The notes below the pieces were generated by a model. The model did no database searches, was not told where the DNA came from, and saw only the letters and a program-made list of their open reading frames with translations. 64,000 nucleotides of DNA, from positions 1,054,001 through 1,118,000 of the forward strand of contig OY770021.1 in the NCBI GenBank assembly GCA_963669315.1. The letters run 5' to 3'. Shown in pieces: positions 18,294 through 26,660 of this stretch. Source of the DNA: SZUA-547 sp963669315 (GTDB lineage Bacteria; Pseudomonadota; Alphaproteobacteria; Rhodobacterales; Rhodobacteraceae). The number at the start of each line of letters is the position of its first letter. The first letter of the stretch is position 1. Both the position numbers and the translations under genes were made by a program.

Positions 18294-19174
18294 CAGTAAT
18301 GCACCCGGCGTTCGATATACTTGAACTGCACAATGGTCAGGATGCCAACAACGGCCAGAAGGATCACCGACTGCGCCGCCGAGGAGCCGAGGTCCTGCCC
18401 GACGAACCCGTCCGCGAATACCTTATAGACAAGGATCGTCGTCGCCTGTTGTGGGCCGCCAGAGGTGATGGTGTGGATCACGCCAAAGGTTTCGAAGAAG
18501 GCGTAGACGATATTGACCACCAGCAGGAAAAAGGCTGTCGGCGAAAGCAGCGGGAAGACGATAGTCCAAAAGCGCTTCCAGAAACGCGCGCCATCTATTG
18601 CGGCGGCCTCAATCACCGAGCGAGGTATCGCCTGGAGTCCCGCCAGGAAGAACAGGAAATTGTAACTGATCCGCCCCCAGGAGGAAGCGACGACGACGAG
18701 CCCCATCGCCTCCGCCTCGTTCAGCACATGGTTCCAATTGTAGCCCAGCTGCCCAAGATACCAGGAGACAACGCCGACTCGGGTGTTGAACATGAAGAGC
18801 CACAGCACGCCTGCGACGGCTGGGGCGATTGCATAAGGCCAAATGAGCAAAGTGCGGTACGTGCCTGAACCCTTGATCAGCCGGTCGGCCAGAACCGCCA
18901 GGAACAGGGCGACGCCCATCGACACAATGGTCACTAGAGAAGAGAAGATTGCGGTGGTTACAAACGACGCGCCGTAGTACTTGTCGCCAAACAGAAACTC
19001 AAAATTTCCCAAGCCGACGAACTGCGACTTTAGTCCAAACGGGTCGGGGATGAACAGCGACTGCCAGACTGCTTGCCCGGCCGGATAAAAAAAGAATACG
19101 GCCGTAATGATCACCTGCGGAAGCAGCAGGCAAATCGGCAACATCCAACCTTTGAATTTAACTCGCTTTTCCAT
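18293..19174 (-). CDS. ugpA: ABC transporter permease UgpA-like
   Basis: The 293-residue inner-membrane permease begins MEKRVKFKGWMLPICLLLPQ and has the EAA motif SVIEAAAIDGARFWKRFWTIVFPLLSP near 188-215. It is the MalF-side partner of UgpE. It lies 42 bases after ugpB and overlaps ugpE. Many positions (LLLPQ, FGLGNFEFLF, TSGGPxxATT) follow the UgpA pattern, so the G3P/glycerol-phosphodiester family assignment is reasonable. Confidence 0.88.
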   Translation of the reverse strand: MEKRVKFKGWMLPICLLLPQVIITAVFFFYPAGQAVWQSLFIPDPFGLKSQFVGLGNFEFLFGDKYYGASFVTTAIFSSLVTIVSMGVALFLAVLADRLIKGSGTYRTLLIWPYAIAPAVAGVLWLFMFNTRVGVVSWYLGQLGYNWNHVLNEAEAMGLVVVASSWGRISYNFLFFLAGLQAIPRSVIEAAAIDGARFWKRFWTIVFPLLSPTAFFLLVVNIVYAFFETFGVIHTITSGGPQQATTILVYKVFADGFVGQDLGSSAAQSVILLAVVGILTIVQFKYIERRVHY

Positions 19175-19216
19175 CGGAACCGCCCCGGACGACCACAGCC
19201 ATCCGGGGCTTTGGCC

Positions 19217-20527
19217 CTAGCGGTTGGCCTGTTCGAAACGGCGCAGCAGTGGATCGCCACGCTCTTTAGCGCTGTCGAGCGCCTCTTGCGCTGTCTTGTC
19301 ACCGGACCAGACCGCCTCTAGCTCTTCATCGATAATCCCACGTATCTGGTCGAACGAGCCAAGGCGCAGGCCTTTCGAGTTCGCGGTAGGTTCATTGGTC
19401 GTCATCTGGATCACCGCAATATCGGTGCCCGGATTTGAGTCGTAGAATCCTTGCTCGCGAGTGAGGTCGCCCGCCGCCGAAGTAATTGGCAGATACCCGG
19501 TGTCCTGATGCCATTTGGCCTGAATCTCCGATGAGGAAAGGAAATTCAGGAACGCAGCCACGCCCTTGTACTCGTTGGATTCATGCCCCTCCATCACCCA
19601 AAGCGAGGCGCCGCCGATGATGGTGTTTTGCGGAGCGCCTTCGGCGCCGTCCCAATAGGGAAGAGGGCGGGTCTCAAAATCGAACTTTGCGTCGGATTTG
19701 ATCCCCGCGTAACCCGCCGAGCTTTCAGTAAAGAACGCGCATTCTCCGGCCCGGAAATTGGCCCCCCCCTCATTGCGGCGGCCAGCGTAGATGAACTTTC
19801 CGTCCTTGGCCCAATCGCCCATCTGCTGGATGTGCTGCACCTGCAGCGGACCGTTGAGCGCCAATTCCGTGTCGAGACCGGCGAATCCGTTATCCTTGGT
19901 GGCGAATGGCGCGTTGTGATAGGCGGACATATTTTCCAGATGCACCCAGCTCTGCCAGGCTGTCGTCAGAGGGCAGGAATGGCCCGCCGCTTTCAGCTTA
20001 TCCAGCGCCTCGCCCACTTGCTGCCAGGTGGAGAGGTCCATGTCGGGATCGAGCCCGGCGCCTTTCAACGCGTCACGATTGACCCAGAGAACCGGGGTGG
20101 AAGAGTTGAACGGCAGAGAAAGCATGTCGCCGTCAGTCGTCGTGTAGTAGCCCTTAACTGCGCCTATATACGCGTTCGGATCCCAATCGAGCCCTGAATC
20201 CCCCATCACATTGTAGACCGGCCTAACAGCGCCCTCGGCTGCCATCATCGTTGCCGTTCCGACCTCAAACACCTGCAGGATATGTGGCTGTTCGCCCGCG
20301 CGAAACGCCGCGATACCGGCGTTCAGCGTCTCTGAGTAGTTGCCTTTGTAGGTGGCCACCACCTTGTAGTCGCTTTGGCTTTCATTGAACGTCTTGGCTT
20401 GCTCTTGAACCAGCTCGCCAAGACGGCCGGCGTGAGCGAACCACCAGTGTATTTCGGTCTGCGCGAAGGCTGCTCCGGTCGACGTAAGCGTCGCCGCTAC
20501 AGCTAGGCTAAATGAAGTTAGTCGCAT
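19217..20527 (-). CDS. ugpB: extracellular solute-binding protein UgpB-like
   Basis: The protein is 436 residues from the ATG at 20527, with a signal peptide ending at ATLTSTGAAFAQ. A longer in-frame start upstream would hide the signal and was rejected. The mature part begins TEIHWWFAHAGRLGELVQEQAKTFN, very close to UgpB proteins (WWHAMGGxLGE). It contains CPLTTAWQSWVHLENMSAYH and the ligand-pocket region SSAGYAGIKSDAKFDF. It delivers sn-glycerol-3-phosphate or glycerophosphocholine to UgpAE. It is the first gene of the operon, which fits the high expression needed for a binding protein. Confidence 0.9.
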   Translation of the reverse strand: MRLTSFSLAVAATLTSTGAAFAQTEIHWWFAHAGRLGELVQEQAKTFNESQSDYKVVATYKGNYSETLNAGIAAFRAGEQPHILQVFEVGTATMMAAEGAVRPVYNVMGDSGLDWDPNAYIGAVKGYYTTTDGDMLSLPFNSSTPVLWVNRDALKGAGLDPDMDLSTWQQVGEALDKLKAAGHSCPLTTAWQSWVHLENMSAYHNAPFATKDNGFAGLDTELALNGPLQVQHIQQMGDWAKDGKFIYAGRRNEGGANFRAGECAFFTESSAGYAGIKSDAKFDFETRPLPYWDGAEGAPQNTIIGGASLWVMEGHESNEYKGVAAFLNFLSSSEIQAKWHQDTGYLPITSAAGDLTREQGFYDSNPGTDIAVIQMTTNEPTANSKGLRLGSFDQIRGIIDEELEAVWSGDKTAQEALDSAKERGDPLLRRFEQANR

Positions 20528-20832
20528 GTGATCCTCCCTAGATCTTTGTGGTCGCGGGTTTTCCCGTATTGGACGCAAGTATTCGACTTGAACGACGATT
20601 TCGCAATGGGCTTGTGAATTTCCTTTGCAGGGCGCATTCGCTGGTCCTTCGAATCCAATCGGAAACACCAAGGTCCTTCTCCAGAGCCGTCAGACAGGGT
20701 TCTTCAGGGTTTCCAATCGGCGGTCTCCACGCAGGTTCAACCGTGAATCTGCTGCGCATCGGGAAGAAAACGGAACTGGCGCGCGACCGCGCGTTGACCG
20801 ACCCAGCACAGCGTGCGTAAAACCACGCCGCC
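20528..20832. other. promoter region of ugpBAEC and spacer before tRNA-Arg
   Basis: About 305 bases without a convincing gene. It must hold the ugpB promoter on the minus strand. I looked for tandem PhoB boxes (CTGTCAT-type repeats 11 bases apart), as expected for a phosphate-controlled ugp operon, and found only one weak half-site, so phosphate control is not supported by sequence. Confidence 0.4.
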
Positions 20833-20909
20833 GGCCCCGTAGCTCAGCAGGATAGAGCACCAGATTCCTAATCTGTAGGTCACAGGTTCGAATCCTGTCG
20901 GGGTCGCCA
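20833..20909 (+). tRNA. tRNA-Arg (anticodon CCT)
   Basis: A full cloverleaf of 77 bases can be drawn. The acceptor stem GGCCCCG pairs with CGGGGTC, with one G-T pair. The D arm is GCTC...GAGC. The anticodon loop TTCCTAA gives CCT, and the T arm ACAGG-TTCGAAT-CCTGT is perfect. Discriminator G and an encoded CCA follow (20907-20909). It reads the rare AGG codon. The region after its 3' end is accessory DNA, and tRNA 3' ends are common integration sites. Confidence 0.95.
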
Positions 20910-20998
20910 TGTTTTCAATGGCTTAGTGGAATGCGCGGCAGGCTTGAGCGTTTCTGTCTTCCACCTGTCTTCCACGCGAACGAATTTCGAGCGCCCCA

Positions 20999-21271
20999 AT
21001 GACGGATAATGTGATCAAAGGCCCGTTCGATGGTCCTGGCCCTCAAGAGCCGACAGGGCCTCCAGAGCCAACCGATGTCACAGCGATGTTCCTAGACGCG
21101 GAATTCGACCCTTTCACAGTTACAGACGTAGGGCCGGATGGCGAAATCCAGATCGATTGCCGGGAGTTCGACTACATCATCCTGAATCTCGAGATTTTAG
21201 AGTTCCTGCAGGATTTCGCGTGGGATTCCCTGCAGCGCTTCGAGGAAGGGTACTACGACGAGCTAGATTGA
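20999..21271 (+). CDS. hypothetical small acidic protein
   Basis: The 90 residues are very acidic and open with MTDNVIKGPFDGPGP and a Pro/Glu-rich stretch, followed by a more ordered part (about 28-90: FLDAEFDPFTVTDVGPDGEI, then YIILNLEILEFLQDFAWDSL). No signal, membrane segment or known motif was found. It lies 90 bases after the tRNA on the same strand. The strong codon bias and composition suggest a true gene, possibly of phage or integrative-element origin. The function is not known. Confidence 0.5.
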   Translation: MTDNVIKGPFDGPGPQEPTGPPEPTDVTAMFLDAEFDPFTVTDVGPDGEIQIDCREFDYIILNLEILEFLQDFAWDSLQRFEEGYYDELD

Positions 21272-21420
21272 AATCGCAACGCCCACCCCTGCTACAGCTG
21301 CTAAAGTTGCTACAGTTTGGGTGCGGCTGATCTCTGCGTAGAGAATGGAAACGGCAGACGGCCGCAATGCAGATGGAAGAGGTCATCTGAGTGAATTGGT
21401 CGGATGACGGGAGATGACCC

Positions 21421-21537
21421 AAAGGCGACGGCCTCGATCCAGGCCCGGACGGCCTGGGCGACGAACTCGGGGCCATTGTCGCTTCGGACGAATGCCGGTG
21501 GTCCTCGCAAGATGAAGAGATCGGTCAGGGCATCGAT
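21421..21537 (-). pseudogene. internal fragment of an IS3 (IS407-type) orfB
   Basis: About 39 codons encode the second part of the rve domain: DALTDLFILRGPP, then FVRSDNGPEFVAQAVRAWI, including the second catalytic Asp. Both sides are lost. It closely resembles the fragment at 30139-30517 on the other strand, so copies of the same IS once lay at both sites. Confidence 0.7.
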
Positions 21538-21796
21538 CTTCGCGGTTTGTGTTATAGTTGCTCTACTGAAGATGCCTTCTGATGAAGCTTGAATTTTTAG
21601 GACGTTCCATGTGCTTTCGGTCATTGGTCATGTTGTCGGTGATTATTTACGCTTTCAGCGCCGCCGGACTTCGAGCGGACTTCTCCGATGGCTTTCCTCC
21701 CGACAATTCCGACAATTAGCGGGACTGCGCAGAAGGTCGCAAATCTGCAGATGTGTAGAGGCTCATGAGTTCGAACCCTTGCAACAACATATCTTC
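21538..21796. other. spacer between IS3 fragment and LysR gene
   Basis: No gene recognised. Together with 21272-21420 this makes about 400 non-coding bases around the IS fragment. 21285-21320 holds a short imperfect repeat, GCTACAGCTGCTAAAGTTGC. Confidence 0.35.
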
Positions 21797-22678
21797 TCAG
21801 CCGAGCTGATCCGCGAGATGATCAATGACAGCGCGAATGCGCGCGGTCAGGTGGCGTCCAGGGGGGTAAACGGTATAGAGGCCAAGAATTTTCGCTTCGT
21901 TCTCTTCGAAGAGTAGACGCAGGCGGCCACTTTCGACGAAGGGCTGCACTGTATAGAGGGGCGTGCGGCCGATCCCCAACCCGCCGGCCGCCATATTCGC
22001 CACCGCCAGCGGCGAGTTCGCGCAAAAATTTCCGTTCACGGTCACAATCTGCACAACGCCGTCCAGCTTGAACTCCCAGTGATCGGCGGCCTCCGACGTC
22101 GTTTGCAGCAAACAATTATGTGTGCTGAGCGCGTGCGGATCGGCGGGGACGCCGTGCCTGTTGAGATAGTCGGGCGAGGCGCTGCACACGATGCGCATGT
22201 CCATCAGCTTCCTGGCGATGAGGTTCGAATCCCTCAACGCGCCAAATCGTATGGCGAGATCGAACCCCTGATCGATCACTGAGACATGATGATCTGAGAG
22301 GTGCAGCTCAATCGAGACTTTTGGGTGCGCTGCCTGAAACGGTCGCAACGCGCGGACAAGCTGGTTGGCGCCCAACCCCGTGGGAGCCGTGATGCGAATG
22401 GGCCCGGCCAGTTCGGACTGGCGCGCCTGCACCAGCCCCTCCAGCTCATCAAACTGGTCGAGCAAAGGCAGGCAGCGCTCGTAATAGGCGCGCCCGGTTT
22501 CCGTCAGTTTGACGCTGCGCGTGGTGCGGTGGAAGAGCTGCGCATCGAGCCGCTCTTCGAGTTGGCGAACATATTTGCTGGCTAGTTTGGTGCTTATGCC
22601 AAGTCGCCGGGCCGCGTCCGTGAAAGACCCATGCGCGGCGACAGCCGCAAAAGTTCGCATTCCGACCAGCGTATCCAT
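21797..22678 (-). CDS. LysR-family transcriptional regulator
   Basis: The 293-residue protein has a winged helix-turn-helix at residues 1-60 (FAAVAAHGSFTDAARRLGIS, SKYVRQLEERL, LFHRTTRSVKLTETG) and a LysR_substrate effector domain at about 90-290. It belongs to the CrgA/PecT-like subgroup (GPIRITAPTGLGANQLVRAL). It is divergent from the glutathione transferase gene 131 bases away, the standard arrangement in which a LysR protein controls its neighbour and itself from the shared spacer. Likely targets are the GST and the oxidoreductase fusion. The inducer is unknown. Confidence 0.92.
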   Translation of the reverse strand: MDTLVGMRTFAAVAAHGSFTDAARRLGISTKLASKYVRQLEERLDAQLFHRTTRSVKLTETGRAYYERCLPLLDQFDELEGLVQARQSELAGPIRITAPTGLGANQLVRALRPFQAAHPKVSIELHLSDHHVSVIDQGFDLAIRFGALRDSNLIARKLMDMRIVCSASPDYLNRHGVPADPHALSTHNCLLQTTSEAADHWEFKLDGVVQIVTVNGNFCANSPLAVANMAAGGLGIGRTPLYTVQPFVESGRLRLLFEENEAKILGLYTVYPPGRHLTARIRAVIDHLADQLG

Positions 22679-22808
22679 CAGATAAATCTATCCTCATTTC
22701 GTTCATAATGTATCGCTAAATAGGTATATTACCCTCAATGCAGGCACCAGCTAGGTTCTCTCTACCGCAACCGCCGTTCATGGCTTCCGTTCCAGAGAGG
22801 ATCTTGCA
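22679..22808. promoter_or_regulatory. divergent promoter region of the LysR gene and GST
   Basis: The 130-base spacer is AT-rich around 22700-22740. It should carry the LysR-binding site (T-N11-A type). Candidate T-N11-A pairs are present, but none stands out enough to be marked. Assignment rests on the divergent layout. Confidence 0.4.
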
Positions 22809-23429
22809 ATGTCCAACGCCATTCGTATTCACAGCTTCCCCTTGTCCGGCCATTCTCACAGAGTTGTGCTGTTCGCCAATCTCGCCGGCATCAACCACGT
22901 GGTGAACGATGTCGACCTCGCAAATGGCGCGCACAGGGCGCCCGAATTCCTGGCCATGAACCCGGCGGGACAGGTGCCGGTCGTTCAGGATGGCGACGCC
23001 ACCATCAGCGACTCCAACGCCATTCTGGTCTACCTCGCGCGCAAATACGCCCCCGCCTACATTCCGCAGGATCCAGCCCAAGAGGCCGAGGTGCAGAAAT
23101 TCCTTTCGCTGGCGGCGGGAGAACTGGCCTTCGGTCCGGCGGCGGCTCGGCTGATCAACGTGTTCAAGGCGCCATTGCCCGCCGAGTTCGCCAAGTCGAC
23201 CGCAGCCAAGGTTCTGGGCAGGCTGGAGACGCATCTTGAGGGTCGTGAGTTTCTTGTCGGCGACGCGCCGACACTCGCCGATGTCGCGATCTACAGCTAC
23301 ACCGCCCATGCGCCGGAAGGCGATATTTCGCTTGAACCCTATCCGAATGTTCGGCGGTTTCTGGCCAATGTCGAGGCGCTGCCGGGCTTTGTTCCTATGA
23401 CCGCCACAAAGGTCGGTTTGGCCGCCTGA
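22809..23429 (+). CDS. glutathione S-transferase family protein
   Basis: The 206 residues form the two GST domains. The thioredoxin-fold N-terminus (residues 1-80) has the cis-Pro and glutathione-binding segments NPAGQVPVVQDGDATISDSNAILVYLA. The helical C-terminal domain ends with LVGDAPTLADVAIYSY (N-capping box motif). The serine in SFPLSGHSHRV near residue 14 is the likely catalytic residue. A purine-rich stretch (AGAGAGGATC) precedes the ATG. It lies 61 bases before the oxidoreductase fusion and divergent from the LysR regulator, so a detoxification role is likely. Confidence 0.9.
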   Translation: MSNAIRIHSFPLSGHSHRVVLFANLAGINHVVNDVDLANGAHRAPEFLAMNPAGQVPVVQDGDATISDSNAILVYLARKYAPAYIPQDPAQEAEVQKFLSLAAGELAFGPAAARLINVFKAPLPAEFAKSTAAKVLGRLETHLEGREFLVGDAPTLADVAIYSYTAHAPEGDISLEPYPNVRRFLANVEALPGFVPMTATKVGLAA

Positions 23430-23490
23430 TCCCGAACCGGCGCCGGCATTCCGTCGGCGCTTCCACCATCCCTCAAATTGGGGTTTCGCC

Positions 23491-25566
23491 ATGTCATCCG
23501 CTGTCCGGAGCAAATTGTCCCTATCTCCCTTCCATGAAGGTGAAAAGGCGCTGCAAACCCGCGCTGGAAAGCGCGAAGCGATGGAGAAGTTTGGGCGGAA
23601 TGTGATCCGGCCATTCATGCCCAGCGAACACCGCAAGTTCTTTGAACAACTGCCTTTCATGGTCGTTGGCGGCGTGGACGACGAAGGCTGGCCCTGGGCC
23701 TCGATCGTGACGGGCCATCCGGGGTTCATCTCGACGCCGGATGCCAGGCGGCTGGACGTGGCGATGCCCGTGCTGGCCGATGATCCGTTGCATCAATCGC
23801 TTAAGGCCGGGGCCCCTGTCGGAGTGCTAGGGATCGAGTTGGCGAGTCGCCGCAGGAATCGGATGAATGCGCGCGCAATCAGCGCTGGAGAAAGCGGCTT
23901 TGGATTGAGAGTCGATCAATCCTTTGGAAACTGTCCGCAATACATTCAGACCCGACATATTGAATTTGTTCGCGACCCGAAGGCGCAAGTCTCACGCGAC
24001 GCGCCTGAGCGCTTCAGTGCGCTTGACGCCTCCGCCCGGGATTTCATCGCGACGGCCGACACGTTCTTTGTGTCCAGCTTTCTCCAACCCAAAGACCGTC
24101 CTGAGATTGAAGGTGTGGATGTCTCGCACCGTGGCGGGCGCGCCGGATTTGTGAAGGTGGAAGGCGATACGCTGACCATCCCGGATTACTCAGGCAACTA
24201 TCACTTCAACACGCTTGGCAACTTCCTGCTGAACCCGAGGGCAGGGCTCATATTCCCAGATTTCGAAACCGGCGATGTGCTGATGCTGACCGGCACTGTC
24301 GAGTTGTTGTGGGAGGATGCGCCTGAAATTCTCGCATTTGAGGGCGCTGAGCGTGGTTGGCGATTCATACTGGATCATGGGCTTCGCATCAGGGATGCGC
24401 TGCCGTTTCGCGCCGATTTCGGCGAGTGGTCGCCCAACAGCCTGATGGCGGGGGACTGGGCGCAGGCCGAGGCGCGCATGGCGGCGAAGGCGCAACGCGA
24501 AAAATGGCGTCCATTCCGCGTCTTTAAAATTGAGGACGAAAGCAGTTCCATCCGATCGTTTTACCTGGAGCCCGACGATGGTCTTGCCGCCGCGCCGTTT
24601 GAGGCCGGTCAGTTTCTGACCATTCGCGTCGCCCCGGATGACGACGCGGACGCCGTAGTCCGAACCTACACGCTGTCCCACGCTCCCGCGGATCATGGCT
24701 ATCGCATCTCGGTGAAGCGCGAGCCCGAAGGGGCCGTCTCCAACTATCTTCATGACAGGCTGAAACCTGGCGATCTGATCGAGGCGAAAGCGCCGAGCGG
24801 CGCGTTCTTCATCGACGCGGCGGAGCGCCGCCCGGCGGTTCTGTTGGCCGGAGGCGTGGGCGTGACGCCTATGATTTCGATGGCCCGCCATGTGATGAAA
24901 GAGGGGAAGCGCACCCGGCATTTCCGACCGCTCACAATTTTGCACTCGGCGCGAACCACGGATCAGCGGGCGTTTGAGCGCGAATTCCGCGCGCTGGAGC
25001 AGCAAAGCCAGGGCGCGATCCGATACTTTTCGTTCGTCAGCCAGCCTGCGTTGGAGGAAACGCCGGGCGCCGCTTTCAATGGCGTCGGGCGCATCACAGC
25101 AGATGTCTTGCGGCAGGTGCTATCGCTTGACGACTACGATTTTTACCTGTGTGGTCCGCCCACCTTCATGCAGGCGCTCTATGACACTCTGCGAGAGTTG
25201 GGGGCGCGGGACGCGCGCATTTTCGCTGAGGCGTTTGGGCCAGCATCGCTGGTCCGCAGGTCGGACAATCCATCAAAATCAGATCTCGCAGAGGAGGCCG
25301 ATTCGTCTGTCATCTCATTCAAGGCGTCGGGATTCGAGCAGCGCTGGAGCAAGGGCGATCCAACCATTCTTGAAACGGCCGAGGCGCACGGGCTGACGCC
25401 GAGTTTCTCGTGCCGCAACGGCGCGTGCGGAAGCTGCGCCACGAAAAAGCTCTCCGGCGAGGCGACCTATCGAACCCAGCCTGCAGCAAGCATTGGCGAG
25501 GACGAAGTGCTGATCTGCTGCGCCGTTCCGGCAAAGGGCGCCGAAACGCTTGAGCTTGATCTTTGA
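23491..25566 (+). CDS. PNPOx-like / ferredoxin reductase / [2Fe-2S] ferredoxin fusion oxidoreductase
   Basis: The 691-residue protein has three modules. Residues about 40-330 are a pyridoxamine-phosphate-oxidase-like split barrel (PFMVVGGVDDEGWPWASIVTG; RAGLIFPDFETGDVLMLTG). Residues about 335-590 are an FNR module with the FAD motif RTYTLS (391-396) and the NAD motif GGVGVTPMISM (454-464). The C-terminal plant-type ferredoxin has Cys641, Cys646, Cys649 and Cys676. Electrons should flow from NAD(P)H through FAD and the iron-sulfur cluster to a flavin-bound substrate or partner. Such fusions are known, but the substrate is unknown. It lies downstream of the GST and probably in its operon. Confidence 0.88.
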   Translation: MSSAVRSKLSLSPFHEGEKALQTRAGKREAMEKFGRNVIRPFMPSEHRKFFEQLPFMVVGGVDDEGWPWASIVTGHPGFISTPDARRLDVAMPVLADDPLHQSLKAGAPVGVLGIELASRRRNRMNARAISAGESGFGLRVDQSFGNCPQYIQTRHIEFVRDPKAQVSRDAPERFSALDASARDFIATADTFFVSSFLQPKDRPEIEGVDVSHRGGRAGFVKVEGDTLTIPDYSGNYHFNTLGNFLLNPRAGLIFPDFETGDVLMLTGTVELLWEDAPEILAFEGAERGWRFILDHGLRIRDALPFRADFGEWSPNSLMAGDWAQAEARMAAKAQREKWRPFRVFKIEDESSSIRSFYLEPDDGLAAAPFEAGQFLTIRVAPDDDADAVVRTYTLSHAPADHGYRISVKREPEGAVSNYLHDRLKPGDLIEAKAPSGAFFIDAAERRPAVLLAGGVGVTPMISMARHVMKEGKRTRHFRPLTILHSARTTDQRAFEREFRALEQQSQGAIRYFSFVSQPALEETPGAAFNGVGRITADVLRQVLSLDDYDFYLCGPPTFMQALYDTLRELGARDARIFAEAFGPASLVRRSDNPSKSDLAEEADSSVISFKASGFEQRWSKGDPTILETAEAHGLTPSFSCRNGACGSCATKKLSGEATYRTQPAASIGEDEVLICCAVPAKGAETLELDL

Positions 25567-25588
25567 AACCACGCTAAGGAAGAGGCTA

Positions 25589-25702
25589 ATGGAAATCCGT
25601 CCCCCACGCCCACCATTCACCCGTGAATCGGCGGTTCAAAAGGTACGTCTTGCCGAAGACGGGTGGAACACCCGCGACGCGGCAAAAGTCGCGCTCGCGT
25701 AG
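25589..25702 (+). pseudogene. 5' remnant of a DUF1348 (NTF2/SnoaL-like) gene cut by an IS
   Basis: The 37 codons encode MEIRPPRPPFTRESAVQKVR and then LAEDGWNTRDAAKVALA, the very typical N-terminus of the roughly 150-residue DUF1348 family of the NTF2-like fold. The expected continuation (YTPDSRWRNR) is missing. At that point an IS3 orfB sequence begins and gives a stop at 25700-25702. The gene follows the oxidoreductase by 22 bases and so was the third member of the GST/oxidoreductase operon. The 3' part is not found on the other side of the IS. Confidence 0.75.
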
Positions 25703-26601
25703 CGCCTTCGCGTCGCCGGCGCTTTGTTGATCATGCAGTGCGCAAGCTCGGGGTGAGCGAACGCCGGGCTTGCCGCGTGGTCGGCCAGCACCGCTCGACT
25801 CAGTGGCGCCGCCCGACACGGTCTGCGTACGAAGAGCGCCTGACAGCGGCCATAGTCGATCTGGCTTCGTGCTATGGCCGTTATGGCTATCGCCGGGTCT
25901 GGGCTCTGCTGCGGGCGGATGGCTGGCGGGTGAATCTGAAACGGGTTCACCGCATCTGGCGGCGCGAAGGCCTGAAAGTTCCCTCAAAGCAGCCCAAGCG
26001 CGGCCGTCTCTGGCTGAACGATGGCTCCTGCATTCGGCTCAGGCCGACCCACAAGGGCCATGTCTGGGCCTACGACTTCGTGCACGATCGCACCCGGGAT
26101 GGGCGGGTGCTGAAGATGCTGGTCGTTGTCGACGAGTTCAGCCGCGAATGCCTGGCGATCGAGACGGTCCGGCGGCTAAAGTCTCAGGACGTGCTCGCCG
26201 TCCTGGCCGATCTTTTCGTGCGGCATGGACCGCCGGAGCACATCCGCTCCGACAATGGACCTGAGTTTGTCGCCAGGGCGGTGCGCGGCTGGCTGGGCCG
26301 CGTCGGGGTGCGGACGCTGTTCATCGAGCCAGGCAGCCCTTGAGAGAACGGATATTGTGAAAGCTTCAACGGAAAGCTCAGAGATGAACTTCTCAACACC
26401 GAGATCTTCTATTCGCTCCGCGAGGCGCAGATCCTCATCGAGCGCTGGCGACGGCACTACAATACGATCAGGCCGCACAGCGCGCTTGGCTGGAAACCGC
26501 CAGCTCCGGAAACCATCGCGCCAACGCCGGCCGAGAACTTCGCAATCGACCGGCTCCGGCCTCGCCCGGCTTCCGCTCAGGCCGTCTCAAGTGTTACATG
26601 A
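25703..26601 (+). pseudogene. IS3-family (IS407-type) orfB with a premature TGA
   Basis: The frame starts without its own start inside the DUF1348 remnant and carries HAVRKLGVSERRACRVVGQH (HTH_21), VWAYDFVHDRTRDGR (Asp 1), HIRSDNGPEFVARAVR (Asp 2) and, after the stop, ESFNGKLRDEL with the catalytic Glu. The conserved EPGSPWENGY has lost its Trp: TGG is TGA at 26341-26343. The remaining frame reaches 26601. orfA is missing. The copy is inactive. Confidence 0.85.
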
Positions 26602-26660
26602 AAGGTGGCTGCGTGATTGGGGGCCGGTCAGCTCAACGTTTTGGTTGGCGCGGAGGACCA

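Noticed and set aside
20538..20832. phosphate box upstream of ugpB
   Set aside because: Only one weak half-site was found; tandem PhoB repeats were not seen.
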